From assembly GCA_002319875.1 (NCBI GenBank), contig DCFS01000181.1, positions 1 through 45,458 on the forward strand: DNA of 45,458 nucleotides. Reading direction: 5' to 3'. Origin of the DNA: Treponema sp. UBA1798 (GTDB taxonomy: Bacteria > Spirochaetota > Spirochaetia > Treponematales > Treponemataceae). Each line of letters opens with the position of its first letter. Position 1 is the first letter of the stretch. Below are positions 8,920 through 17,809 of this stretch, one piece after another. A model generated the notes under the pieces. The model searched no databases. It saw nothing but the letters and a program-made list of their open reading frames with translations, and was not told the origin of the DNA. A program made the position numbers and the translations under genes.

Positions 8920-9804
8920 TCAATAGATATCTTTTGTATCGAGTCTGCTTATAAGTCCGGAACCGGCAACACAGATCAGGAATATAATCAGTGCGATAAG
9001 ACTGCCGTAACCGACCTTGTTGAATGAAAATGCGACATTATACATGTAAATGGACATGGAGCGGGTTGCATTTCCCGGGCCGCCGTTTGTCAGCGCTATA
9101 GCAGATTCAAACATTTTAACTGTTCCTGTAAAACTGAACACCAGAGAGGTAACGGTAACAGGCCTCAACAACGGGGCTAATATATACCTGAAAAGTATAA
9201 ATCCGCCTGCACCGTCAATCCGTGCTGCATCGATTGTTTCCTGGGGTATATCGAGCAGGGCACCGTAAAATATGACTGAATAAAATCCCATGGCCACCCA
9301 GATGTCCATAACGCACAGCGAACCGAGTGCCGTAGACGGTTGCCCGATCCACGGCTGTACCAGATTTTGCAGGCCGATATGTGCAAGTACGGAATTGAGC
9401 AGGCCGTAATTCGGCTGGATTTCGTAGATTTTTGCAAACAGTTGGGCCACAGCTACAGTAGGAAGTACGACGGGGAAAAATACCAGTGTTCTCACAACCG
9501 CTTTGAATTTCGTGAGCCAGAACATAAACATAAGGGAAAGCAGAAAGCCCAGACCGACCTGTCCTGCCATAACGCAGAGAATATATTTGAGATTGACAAG
9601 CAGCGCTGCAAGAAAATTTTTATCATGGAACAGCATCTGGTAGTTTTTCAGTCCGCAGAAATTCCACCGCAGTCCCGGAGATCCTGAATAAAAAGTATAG
9701 TAGAATGACCAGACAATCGGTAGCATTACGATAAGTGTGTATATTATAAATCCCGGTACGACAAATATCCCTATAGCTTTTTTGTCTTTCAGCACTTTTG
9801 TCAT
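8920..9804 (-). CDS. ABC sugar permease, CUT1 family, MalF/UgpA type
   Basis: 294 residues, six membrane segments, with the EAA motif DIPQETIDAARIDGAG followed by LFRYILAPLLRP and the conserved LTNGGPGNAT loop of UgpA/MalF-type subunits. The ATG has GGAG six bases upstream. It is the second gene of the transport operon, 48 bases after the binding-protein gene, and overlaps the ribosome site of the next permease. No ATP-binding subunit is encoded nearby, so a shared MsmK/UgpC-type ATPase is presumably borrowed from elsewhere in the genome. Confidence 0.92.
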   Translation of the reverse strand: MTKVLKDKKAIGIFVVPGFIIYTLIVMLPIVWSFYYTFYSGSPGLRWNFCGLKNYQMLFHDKNFLAALLVNLKYILCVMAGQVGLGFLLSLMFMFWLTKFKAVVRTLVFFPVVLPTVAVAQLFAKIYEIQPNYGLLNSVLAHIGLQNLVQPWIGQPSTALGSLCVMDIWVAMGFYSVIFYGALLDIPQETIDAARIDGAGGFILFRYILAPLLRPVTVTSLVFSFTGTVKMFESAIALTNGGPGNATRSMSIYMYNVAFSFNKVGYGSLIALIIFLICVAGSGLISRLDTKDIY

Positions 9805-9852
9805 ATGTACTCCTGTAAAAGCCCTCAGGCTGCAGTTTGTAAATGAAGGGAT

Positions 9853-11190
9853 TCAGTTGCTCGTTTTTACGGCATACTGTATTGATTTCATATAATCCAT
9901 TGCACTCATATCTCCTGTTAAAAGTGTCTGCACATTATTCTGGGCTACTGTTGAAACTTCGCTTCCCATAGTCGCTTCAAACCACGTGAAAGCACTCTGT
10001 GCATTTCCCAGTTCCTGTAGTACCAGTTTTGTATAATCAGACATCTGTGTATTTTGTACCGTGTATGTATAGCCCTTTACTGACCCCTGAAGTGACATTG
10101 CCGTATCGCCGATATGTTCTACAAAATATTTCAGCAGCCAGCCTGTCGCTTCGTCGTATCTGTTTTTACCTATACACAGTATATTGCCGCAGTTCATGGA
10201 ATATTCCCTGCCGCTGCTTATTGAAGGATCTACAACCGGTATATTGAAAAAGCCTATACCATCTTCGCCTGCAGCATTTGCCGATTTGTCGTTGAGGTTG
10301 CTTGCAAACCAGGAACCATTGTAGAAAATCGCTGCTTTCCCGGTAAGGAGCATAGAGCCTGCCGTATTCATATCTACCGTTGTTACGCCTATTCCGAAAT
10401 ATCCGGCTTTTGCCCAGTCCTGTATTTTTTTTGCAGCAGCTACATACGGTGCATCTGTGTACCTGGCAGGATCGGCGGCGGCCTTTTTCATTGCGTCCGC
10501 ACCGGCAGTACGTACCAGATATGCGTTTATAAGACGTGTCACTCCCCATTTGTCTGAACCGCCGGCGGCCAGCGGCTGGATCCCTGCTGCTTTAAGTTTT
10601 GACAGGACCTGTTCAAAATCATTCCATGTCTCGGGCACATCTACGTGAGCTTTCTTAAAAAGCGCTTTATTATACCAAAACCCTTCTATATTCAGGCCCA
10701 GGGGAAGATCGTACAATTTGTCGGTTCCAGACAGATTTTTTAACAGCGACACGGCTGACGGACTCAGTTTGTCAGAACAGTTAAACTGTTCAAGAATGGA
10801 ACCTGTATCCATAATTTTATCTGCGCTGACGAGGTCAAGAATCGGTTTGCCTGATTCATATACGAATATATCCGGCAGATCATTGGATGCAGCCAGTGTC
10901 GTAACTTTCTGCCGCAGATCGGAAGATGAAACCAGTTCGTAGTCATAGTCGAAATTCGGATTTTCTTTCTTATAGGCATCGAAAATGTCCGTAAGCAGTA
11001 CACCATTGTCATTATCCTCCGGCCAAATCGAAAGAATTTTTATTTTTTTCGACAGCTTCGGGTCTTCCGCCGAGGATGGAGAAATTATTTTTTCTGTCCC
11101 CGTACCGGACGATGCAGTTTTTTTGCTGCATCCTGCCAGACTGCAGACAGCAACGGCTAAACATAATAAGACGTTCCCTGTTTTTTTCAT
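9853..11190 (-). CDS. Sugar-binding lipoprotein of CUT1 ABC transporter
   Basis: 445 residues. A lipoprotein signal peptide ends in LAGC with the modified cysteine at residue 21, so the protein should be anchored on the outer face of the inner membrane. The rest matches cluster-B/CUT1 binding proteins: KKIKILSIWPEDND opening strand, GFWYNKALFKKAHVDVPETWNDF, and KAAIFYNGSWFASNL. AGGAGGT lies just upstream of the ATG. It heads the transporter and hydrolase operon. The upstream gap to the response regulator holds a hairpin at 11306-11331 and probably the operon promoter, though none is clear. Confidence 0.92.
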   Translation of the reverse strand: MKKTGNVLLCLAVAVCSLAGCSKKTASSGTGTEKIISPSSAEDPKLSKKIKILSIWPEDNDNGVLLTDIFDAYKKENPNFDYDYELVSSSDLRQKVTTLAASNDLPDIFVYESGKPILDLVSADKIMDTGSILEQFNCSDKLSPSAVSLLKNLSGTDKLYDLPLGLNIEGFWYNKALFKKAHVDVPETWNDFEQVLSKLKAAGIQPLAAGGSDKWGVTRLINAYLVRTAGADAMKKAAADPARYTDAPYVAAAKKIQDWAKAGYFGIGVTTVDMNTAGSMLLTGKAAIFYNGSWFASNLNDKSANAAGEDGIGFFNIPVVDPSISSGREYSMNCGNILCIGKNRYDEATGWLLKYFVEHIGDTAMSLQGSVKGYTYTVQNTQMSDYTKLVLQELGNAQSAFTWFEATMGSEVSTVAQNNVQTLLTGDMSAMDYMKSIQYAVKTSN

Positions 11191-11305
11191 GTGCTACCTC
11201 CTGTTTTCAGTACATGAAAATAGTATCACTCCGTTTTACCGGAATAGCCAGCAGGTATTTTTTTGTAAAATGTTCAAAATTTATAGATTTTGTAATTGAG
11301 CCCGC

Positions 11306-11331
11306 TTTCAAAAAGTCTGGTACTTTTGAAA
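11306..11331. promoter_or_regulatory. Inverted repeat between the regulator and the binding-protein gene
   Basis: TTTCAAAAAG (11306-11315) pairs with CTTTTGAAA (11323-11331) around a 7-base loop. It lies 11 bases beyond the response-regulator stop codon and about 115 bases upstream of the binding-protein start. It could be a weak terminator or intercistronic hairpin, or a binding site for the AraC-type regulator encoded next to it. Confidence 0.4.
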
Positions 11332-11341
11332 ACCCCTTAAT

Positions 11342-12370
11342 TCACTGCTTTTTCCGGATATGGCCTTTGTATTCATTCGGTGTCATGCCTGTCTGTTTTT
11401 TAAAAATATAGCTGAAATAATGATAATCATGATATCCGACCATGCTGCTGACCTGCGAGATCTGATAACCGGAATGGAGCAGTTCACATGCTTTTTTTAC
11501 CCTTACATCTGTCAGGTATTTTACATAACTTATTCCGACGTTTTCCCTGAACAACATACATAGATATGCCGGATTGAGTCTTACCATATCAGCAATTTCA
11601 TTCAAACCGATATCTGTATTATATTTTTCAGCAATGATCCGAATAACCTGGCTCACAAGCTGGTGCGGGTTACCATAGGACTTTCCGATCAGAACAGTTG
11701 CTATTTGACTTATAATTTTCCGGGCATACTGTTCAACTTCAATATCCGTATATTTTTCTATTTCAGCGTACCCCGCGTGCAGAGCTTTCGGTGATGGGAG
11801 TTTTTCATTGATGATTTCTGTCACAGCCGCAAGTATCTTAAATATTTCCTGCCTGAATTCATCCGGTTCCGTGTATATTTTTTTATACCGGGACAGCATT
11901 ACCTCAAACGATTCTGTCATAAGTCCCGGATCTTCCGTCACGGCTGCATCTATAACACGTTCTTCCGCCTCACATAATTTTCCATCTTTCACAAGCCTTC
12001 CTGTTTTTTTATTGATCTTATTTATCGCATCCGTCAGTTTCCTGATCGTAACCGGTTTATCCAGATAATTACTGACGCCAAGTGTTAATGCTCTTCGTGC
12101 ATATTCAAATTCGGTATAGCCGCTGATGATAATATAATCTGCAGACGGCAGAAATTCACGGCAAGATTCGATAAGAGACAGGCCATCCATACCGGGCATG
12201 CGGATGTCCGTGATCACTACGTCGGGACGTTTTTCATAGATCAGTTTTTGTCCGTCGATGCCGTTATAGGCAAAGCCTGCGACACTGTAATCGATATGCT
12301 GTTGCGTTATAATTGCTTTTATACCTTCGACGACAATATATTCATCGTCTATTATCACAAGAGTATGCAT
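11342..12370 (-). CDS. Response regulator, REC plus AraC-type DNA binding (YesN-like)
   Basis: 342 residues. The N-terminal receiver domain has the acidic pair at Asp8/Asp9, the phosphoacceptor Asp55 in VVITDIRMPGMDG, and Lys104 in YLDKP. A middle region of about 100 residues leads to a C-terminal AraC/XylS double helix-turn-helix ending YHDYHYFSYIFKKQTGMTPNEY, the family signature. The start codon overlaps the kinase stop (TAATG). With the YesM-type kinase it is expected to sense extracellular sugar, directly or through the binding protein, and activate the adjacent transport and hydrolase operon. Confidence 0.93.
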   Translation of the reverse strand: MHTLVIIDDEYIVVEGIKAIITQQHIDYSVAGFAYNGIDGQKLIYEKRPDVVITDIRMPGMDGLSLIESCREFLPSADYIIISGYTEFEYARRALTLGVSNYLDKPVTIRKLTDAINKINKKTGRLVKDGKLCEAEERVIDAAVTEDPGLMTESFEVMLSRYKKIYTEPDEFRQEIFKILAAVTEIINEKLPSPKALHAGYAEIEKYTDIEVEQYARKIISQIATVLIGKSYGNPHQLVSQVIRIIAEKYNTDIGLNEIADMVRLNPAYLCMLFRENVGISYVKYLTDVRVKKACELLHSGYQISQVSSMVGYHDYHYFSYIFKKQTGMTPNEYKGHIRKKQ

Positions 12371-14127
12371 TATGCCGATTCCTCATATAGTGGCAGTCGT
12401 ATGGTTACAGTCGTTCCTTTTGCAGGCGTACTCTCAAAACGGATACCGAACAGTTCTCCGTAGTACAGTTTTATGCGTTCCCGTATGTTCCTGATACCGT
12501 ATCCGCTGTCTATTTTGCTGAGGTCTTCCAGCCCTACACCGTCATCGCGTATAATAAATGTCATAGTATTCTTCACGACGCTGCCGGTAATAGAGAGCTT
12601 CCCTTTTCCTATTTTTGGTTCAAGTCCATGATATACGGCATTTTCGACAATCGGCTGGAGAATAAAAGAAAGAATTTTTTTGTCCATGAGCGGTTCATCT
12701 ATGTCTATTGTCAGTGCAAAACGGTCATGGTAGCGGAAATTCTGGATTTTCATATAGGCAAGGATTTTTTCAATTTCATCCCGAACGGAAATCAGTTTGC
12801 TTCCGTTATTGAGACTCTGCTTGAATATATCGGAAAGCGCCTGGACCATATCTGCAATATCATATGCCTTTTTAATGACAGCCATAAAATAAAGAGAATC
12901 AAGCGTGTTGTACAGAAAGTGCGGATTGATCTGTGACTGCAGCAACAGGAGTGCCGATTCCCGTTCCTTTATTTCTGCTTTCAACAGTTTTTCATGTAAA
13001 TCCAGATTATTGTTTACCATGTTCTTGAACTGTGTTCCGATGCAGCCGATTTCCGTGGTATCGAACACGGTCTCGACTTTATAATTACCTTCCCCGACGT
13101 CGCGGATCGTTTTTTCAAGTTGTTCCAGCGGACGGCTTATTCTCGCTGCTATCCTGCGGGTCAGAAAGAGCAGTATTCCCATCATAATTGCTCCGGCTGC
13201 AACAGCGGTAAGACCAATAAAAAGACTGTCCCGTTGAACTTCGCTTGTCCTGATCGCATTGACTATTTCCCAGTTTCCTGTTTCATTTTTTTGTACGGAA
13301 AAAAGATAGGGAGAATGTTCCGGTCTGCTTATATAGGAGCTGAATATCCGGTAACCGGTTTCTGCCGGATCACTGCTGTAAACCAGAGTTCCGGGAAGAT
13401 CCTGTGGAATTGTATCAGGATTTCTGTCTACAACAAAATAGTGACCGGCAGCATAGTCTCCTGCCGGATTCCCGACAGCAATTTTCAGAATATTTTTTTT
13501 TATCAGCAGTACAAGGTAACCGAACCTGGTTCCGTTTTGCGGGTTTATAAGTGTTTTGACAAGCGATATTGTGGAATCGTCCTTGTACAATATGTTATAT
13601 CCGTAGAAAATTTCTTTTCCCTTTGTTTTATCCGCCGTTTGTATCCATTTTTCCTGTTTCAGAAAGGGCTGCTGGTAGTAGCGGCTCATTTTTCCGGAAA
13701 TGTTACTAAGTTTGGTATAATATTTAACTTTCCCGCAGGTATTTACGACAAAAACTGTTTGTATGAACAGATTCAGCGACAGCAGCCTTCTGAGCTGGTC
13801 ATCGATTTTCAGACTGCTGAATGAAGAAAAATAGGGCGAAGAGCTTTTTTCTTCTTCCATGATCTTTTTGAATTCATCGTTCGTAAGCAATGTGCGCGAC
13901 AGATCAACGATAGAATTCAATTGCAGGTCGATGATATTGCATGATACCTGAAGGTCGTGGATATGAGAAACTTTGTAATTATATTCCATCATTTTTTTTG
14001 AAACGGTAAATATGACTATTCCGAGAATAGTCATCGCGATACCTATCAGTGCCGACATGGATACCGTTATCCGGATTCGTATGGAAGCATTATGAAGTAT
14101 GCCCCTGAACGGAACTTTGATTTTCAT
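12370..14127 (-). CDS. Sensor histidine kinase, YesM/LytS-type
   Basis: 585 residues: TM1 at about 20-42, a 260-residue extracytoplasmic sensor region, TM2 at about 302-323, a HAMP-like segment (RISRPLEQLEKTIRDVGEGNY), the His_kinase motif QSQINPHFLYNTLDSL with His403, and an HATPase domain with IVENAVYHGLEP, RDDGVGL and GYGIRNIRERI. This is the architecture of kinases paired with AraC-type regulators in carbohydrate loci. It overlaps the upstream hydrolase gene by ATGA and the regulator gene by TAATG, so the three genes form a tight operon. Confidence 0.94.
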   Translation of the reverse strand: MKIKVPFRGILHNASIRIRITVSMSALIGIAMTILGIVIFTVSKKMMEYNYKVSHIHDLQVSCNIIDLQLNSIVDLSRTLLTNDEFKKIMEEEKSSSPYFSSFSSLKIDDQLRRLLSLNLFIQTVFVVNTCGKVKYYTKLSNISGKMSRYYQQPFLKQEKWIQTADKTKGKEIFYGYNILYKDDSTISLVKTLINPQNGTRFGYLVLLIKKNILKIAVGNPAGDYAAGHYFVVDRNPDTIPQDLPGTLVYSSDPAETGYRIFSSYISRPEHSPYLFSVQKNETGNWEIVNAIRTSEVQRDSLFIGLTAVAAGAIMMGILLFLTRRIAARISRPLEQLEKTIRDVGEGNYKVETVFDTTEIGCIGTQFKNMVNNNLDLHEKLLKAEIKERESALLLLQSQINPHFLYNTLDSLYFMAVIKKAYDIADMVQALSDIFKQSLNNGSKLISVRDEIEKILAYMKIQNFRYHDRFALTIDIDEPLMDKKILSFILQPIVENAVYHGLEPKIGKGKLSITGSVVKNTMTFIIRDDGVGLEDLSKIDSGYGIRNIRERIKLYYGELFGIRFESTPAKGTTVTIRLPLYEESA

Positions 14128-15650
14128 AATCTGGTAATTCTTATGGCAATAAACTGCCTGCCGGGTAAATCAATGCGGAAGCAGCCGCTGTGGATTCCTG
14201 CGTTGCTAAGAGTTATATTCCATGTATCGATAACATCCACCTGATAAACTTCACTTTTTTCGAATTGAAATTCGCAGAATGTCGGTTGGTACTCGTCCAG
14301 ATAAAAAAGGTAATAAGCATTTTTATATGCTGCAGCGGCAGCGGTTGCACTGTTGTCATCCCAGTGTTTTATACCGGCAGGTTCCAGTCGGTATCCCGGG
14401 ACTTCTTTCATTATTTTCAGCAGAAATTGCAGCCGGGGAAGACTTTCACCATACAGACTGCCGCCGTGTGACCACCAGAGTTTTCCGGTCGGGTTGAGAA
14501 TCGTTTCACTATGTCCGCAGAAACCTCCGCGCACAGCAGCAAGCCAGAACAATCGTACCATACCACGGCCGGTCAGACTGCCCCAGAAGTAATTGAGATT
14601 TCCTTCATATCCGGCTTCATCCATAATGACCGGTTTCTGACAGGTATTTCTGAGTCTTTTAATCATATTGGCTGTATCATAGAGTGATGTACGCTGTACA
14701 GAACAATGGGTTACCCATGGCTCTGTAAAATCATAGAGCTTCCTGCAGTTATGAATGGAACGTAACCTGCCGTACGGATCGTTTTTTACTATGACATCAG
14801 CAAGGAAGTGCCAGTCATTCTCATTTTTTCCGGAACATAAATCATATTCATTTGCGAGTGACCACCAGACGTTTCTATATGCTGAAAATCGTGCCATAAC
14901 GTATTTCAGATAAAATTCATCCGTTTCCCGTCCCATTATGGAAAAGCCCCAGCGGTCATAGGGGTGAAACAGAATTATATCAGCTTCTATCCCAAGTTTG
15001 CAGAAATCTTTTATTCTTTTTTCGAACAGCAGGAAGTGCTGCGGGTTGAATTGGGTAAAATCCCAGTGATTATCCGGATTGTCCGGCAGATATGTATGAA
15101 AATTGCTTCTGTTTAAACCGGCTGTAGAGCAGGGGATTCCTTCGAACGGATAACTGTAAGGCTCATACAGATTGTAATCATAATGTTTGGGAAAAATACA
15201 GAAGCGGATTTTATTGAACGGAGTATGCCTTAGTGTTTCCAGCGTCTGTTCCTGAAGCGCAACATCCTGGTGGATCCATGCATAGCAGGTTGTTCCCAAC
15301 TCGATATAAGGAGTTCCGTCTTCATAAGTAAAATAGAATGTATCCGCAACATGTACCGGTCCGTGATTATTTCCTGACGGGGCCGTTACCCTGAATGTTC
15401 CTGTTTTTTCACCCGTCTGTATTCCGGCAAAACATGTTCCTTCTATTTTATATTGATATAGTCCTTCATGTGATGGCATAAATCTTACTATATATTCGCC
15501 GTTTCCGTTATAGAAACCTGCAACATTTTTCTGTTCGTTCCCTGAATTACTGGTAAAAGAACCTTTGATCGTGTAATCGGTGAACGGATTCCCCTCTGTT
15601 TTCCCGGTAAACCGTAATTCAAGCATATCCCAGACTTCAATTTCCTGCAT
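14124..15650 (-). CDS. Apiosidase-like glycoside hydrolase (DUF5060/DUF4038/DUF5605)
   Basis: 508 residues. An N-terminal Ig-like DUF5060 domain (about 1-95, with FMPSHEGLYQYKIEG) precedes a TIM-barrel of the DUF4038 type, related to GH140 apiosidases. WWSLANEYD carries a candidate acid/base Glu and VIMDEAGYEGN a candidate nucleophile Glu. A beta-sandwich (DUF5605-like) forms the C-terminus. There is no signal peptide, so the enzyme is cytoplasmic. Being first in the kinase/regulator operon rather than in the transport operon is unusual. Apiose release is only inferred; related families act on other glycosides. Confidence 0.8.
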   Translation of the reverse strand: MQEIEVWDMLELRFTGKTEGNPFTDYTIKGSFTSNSGNEQKNVAGFYNGNGEYIVRFMPSHEGLYQYKIEGTCFAGIQTGEKTGTFRVTAPSGNNHGPVHVADTFYFTYEDGTPYIELGTTCYAWIHQDVALQEQTLETLRHTPFNKIRFCIFPKHYDYNLYEPYSYPFEGIPCSTAGLNRSNFHTYLPDNPDNHWDFTQFNPQHFLLFEKRIKDFCKLGIEADIILFHPYDRWGFSIMGRETDEFYLKYVMARFSAYRNVWWSLANEYDLCSGKNENDWHFLADVIVKNDPYGRLRSIHNCRKLYDFTEPWVTHCSVQRTSLYDTANMIKRLRNTCQKPVIMDEAGYEGNLNYFWGSLTGRGMVRLFWLAAVRGGFCGHSETILNPTGKLWWSHGGSLYGESLPRLQFLLKIMKEVPGYRLEPAGIKHWDDNSATAAAAAYKNAYYLFYLDEYQPTFCEFQFEKSEVYQVDVIDTWNITLSNAGIHSGCFRIDLPGRQFIAIRITRL

Positions 15651-15693
15651 ATGACAGTACGCTTCCCTGTTTTGTTGTTATTTTGTGCATAAA

Positions 15694-15722
15694 AGTCTAC
15701 AACCGTTTAGGCCAGCTGTCAA
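15694..15722 (-). promoter_or_regulatory. Sigma-70-type promoter of the hydrolase/kinase/regulator operon
   Basis: Read leftward: TTGACA (15722-15717), a 17-base spacer, and TAGACT (15699-15694), about 45 bases before the hydrolase start. The -35 box is perfect. It is the only strong promoter in the divergent intergenic region for this direction. Confidence 0.65.
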
Positions 15723-15778
15723 TTTTCGTCTTTGCTGCAGCACGGTCGTTTTACTGTATGGCCTGAAAATATTTTTTC

Positions 15779-15807
15779 TTGTAAAATACGTATTTTGCCC
15801 GTACAAT
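15779..15807 (+). promoter_or_regulatory. Promoter of kamA-like gene with embedded palindrome
   Basis: TTGTAA at 15779-15784, a 17-base spacer and TACAAT at 15802-15807, about 60 bases before the chosen start. A perfect 14-bp palindrome AAAATACGTATTTT (15783-15796) fills most of the spacer, the right place for a repressor operator. Which regulator would bind it is unknown. Confidence 0.55.
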
Positions 15808-15867
15808 AAATATGTACGCGTTTTACCGTCGCCAATTTCCGACAGAAAGTACGAAGGAGGCGTTTGT

Positions 15868-17016
15868 ATGAAATCAGATTTCACCGGTCTTACGTGGCAG
15901 GAAATCCTTGCCGGAAGCTGCTGCAGCATTGAAGAAGTTGCTCCGGAACTGGGGTTGAGTGATGAAGAAACCGCAGCTGTCAGTGCTATAACGGAAAAAT
16001 ATCCGATGTGCGTCAATCCTTATTATTATTCCCTCATTGATAAAAAAAATCCGGATGATCCTGTCCGCAGAATGTGCATTCCTTCTCCGGTTGAGTTTTC
16101 TGCCGGAGGCTGTGAAGATACGAGCGGGGAGTCATCCAATACGGTAGTGCAGGGAATGCAGCATAAATACCGGCAGACGACGCTGATTCTTTCCACAAAC
16201 CAGTGTGCAATGTATTGCCGGCACTGTTTCAGGAAACGTATGGTTGGCGTTCCCGAGAGTGAAACAGTGCGGCATTTGACGGAAATGATTTCCTATGTAA
16301 AGGAACATCCTGAGATAAATAATGTCCTTGTGTCGGGTGGCGATGCATTCTTAAATTCTGACAGCATCTTGCGCAGGTATCTTGAAGGGTTTCTGCCGCT
16401 GCCGAATGTCGGTTTTATCCGGTTCGGAACGAGGACGCCGGTTGTTCTTCCACAGCGTATTACGGGAGACCCGGAACTGACGAAACTGTTGTCGGAATAC
16501 GGAACGGAAAAGAGAGTATATATTGTAACGCAGTTTAATCATCCGAACGAGATAACCATGTGGTCAAAGGAGGCTGTCCGGCAGCTGCAGGCAGCCGGAT
16601 GTATTATCAGGAATCAGACTGTGTTGCTGAAAGGCGTCAACGATAATCCTGAGGTACTTGGCAGCCTTCAGAACGGTCTTGCTGCACTGGGTGTCGTACC
16701 ATATTATGTGTTTCAGTGTCGGCCGGTCGCAGGCGTGTTGAACCAGTTTCAGGTACCACTCCTTCAGGGGCTGCATATTTTCAATAGTGCACGAACGTTG
16801 ATGAACGGCATGGCAAAGAGCGCGCGGTATGTGCTGTCTCATCCAACCGGAAAAATAGAAATTGTAGGAGTACCGGAAGAAGGGGAAATGCTGTTCCGGT
16901 ATCACCAGTCGAAATTTATGAAGGATGAATCCCGGTTGTTCCGGATGGCGGTATCTGATACGCAGTGCTGGCCTGGCGATATACCTGCAGTTTTTCCCCG
17001 GATGCCGGTTCATTAA
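15868..17016 (+). CDS. KamA-family radical SAM protein, substrate unknown
   Basis: 382 residues from the ATG at 15868, preceded by AAGGAGG at 7 bases; the open frame begins further upstream but lacks a start signal. The radical SAM motif CAMYCRHC provides Cys113, Cys117 and Cys120, followed by FRKR as in lysine 2,3-aminomutases. A PLP-lysine candidate is Lys329 in SHPTGK. In Clostridium lysine 2,3-aminomutase the substrate amino group is held by two Asp (293 and 330). Here the matching segments read QCRP (Arg285) and SHP, so both acids are missing and free lysine is an unlikely substrate. It ends 5 bases from the convergent deoR-type gene. Confidence 0.85.
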   Translation: MKSDFTGLTWQEILAGSCCSIEEVAPELGLSDEETAAVSAITEKYPMCVNPYYYSLIDKKNPDDPVRRMCIPSPVEFSAGGCEDTSGESSNTVVQGMQHKYRQTTLILSTNQCAMYCRHCFRKRMVGVPESETVRHLTEMISYVKEHPEINNVLVSGGDAFLNSDSILRRYLEGFLPLPNVGFIRFGTRTPVVLPQRITGDPELTKLLSEYGTEKRVYIVTQFNHPNEITMWSKEAVRQLQAAGCIIRNQTVLLKGVNDNPEVLGSLQNGLAALGVVPYYVFQCRPVAGVLNQFQVPLLQGLHIFNSARTLMNGMAKSARYVLSHPTGKIEIVGVPEEGEMLFRYHQSKFMKDESRLFRMAVSDTQCWPGDIPAVFPRMPVH

Positions 17017-17021
17017 AAAAA

Positions 17022-17777
17022 TTATCCGGTAATGATATCCATATATGGTTCGATTTTTTCCTTCCATTGGTTGTCACATCGATCAGTATATAAGATATCG
17101 CACTGGTTAAACGTAAAACCAAGAACAGAAGAACGTTTCCCGAATTTTGAGGAATCTGCAACCATAATAATTTTATCTGCATTACTGGTTACTTTTTTTC
17201 TTATATCCATAGCCTGAAGGTTAAGAAATGAAAACCCTTCTTCCGTTATCCCTGCCGGGGAAAAAAACACTTTTTCGAAGTAGATTCCCTCCAGCATGCT
17301 GTTTCCCATAGTTCCTATAATAGTATGGGTTCCGCGTTTCACAAATCCTCCAAGCATAACGGTACTGACGTTGTATTTGTTTTCGAGTGCAAGCGCTATC
17401 TCCAGATCATTGGTAACAACCGTAAGCGGCAGGTTTTCATCCAGAGTCTTCGCCAGTGAAAGCATCGTTGTTCCCGTATCGAAAAAAAGTGTTTCATTAG
17501 GTTGTATTATTGAAACAGCTTTCTCTGCTATTTTCTGTTTGATATCCGAATTCTGTATCTGCCGGTAGTATATATTTTCAAGGTACTGCTTATTTTTATC
17601 ATTCCAGATAATTGATCCCTGACTTCTGAATAAGCATCCCTCTTTTTCCAGCTCTTCAATATCACGGCGGACTGTTGATTCCGAAGTGTGGAGTTCCCGG
17701 ATCATCTCAGTGATCAGTACATATTTATGTTCCCGCGTCATCGCCCTGATTTTTTCCAACCGCTCGAATTTCTTCAT
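17022..17777 (-). CDS. DeoR-family transcriptional repressor
   Basis: 251 residues. The N-terminal winged helix (ITEMIRELHTSESTVRRDIEELEKEG) is the DeoR signature. The C-terminal sugar-phosphate-sensing domain includes DTGTTMLSLAKTL and TNDLEIALAL. It lies 32 bases behind the class II aldolase gene and is probably co-transcribed with it. The likely ligand is the phosphorylated sugar made by the FGGY kinase encoded across the divergent region. Candidate operators are described at 18458-18497 and 18996-19015. Confidence 0.93.
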   Translation of the reverse strand: MKKFERLEKIRAMTREHKYVLITEMIRELHTSESTVRRDIEELEKEGCLFRSQGSIIWNDKNKQYLENIYYRQIQNSDIKQKIAEKAVSIIQPNETLFFDTGTTMLSLAKTLDENLPLTVVTNDLEIALALENKYNVSTVMLGGFVKRGTHTIIGTMGNSMLEGIYFEKVFFSPAGITEEGFSFLNLQAMDIRKKVTSNADKIIMVADSSKFGKRSSVLGFTFNQCDILYTDRCDNQWKEKIEPYMDIITG

Positions 17778-17809
17778 TTCAAATTCCTGTATTTATTCTA
17801 TTGAATTAA

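Noticed and set aside
15685..15867. N-terminal extension of the KamA-like protein
   Set aside because: The extension lacks a ribosome site and family similarity, and would cover the promoter; AAGGAGG directly precedes the ATG at 15868.
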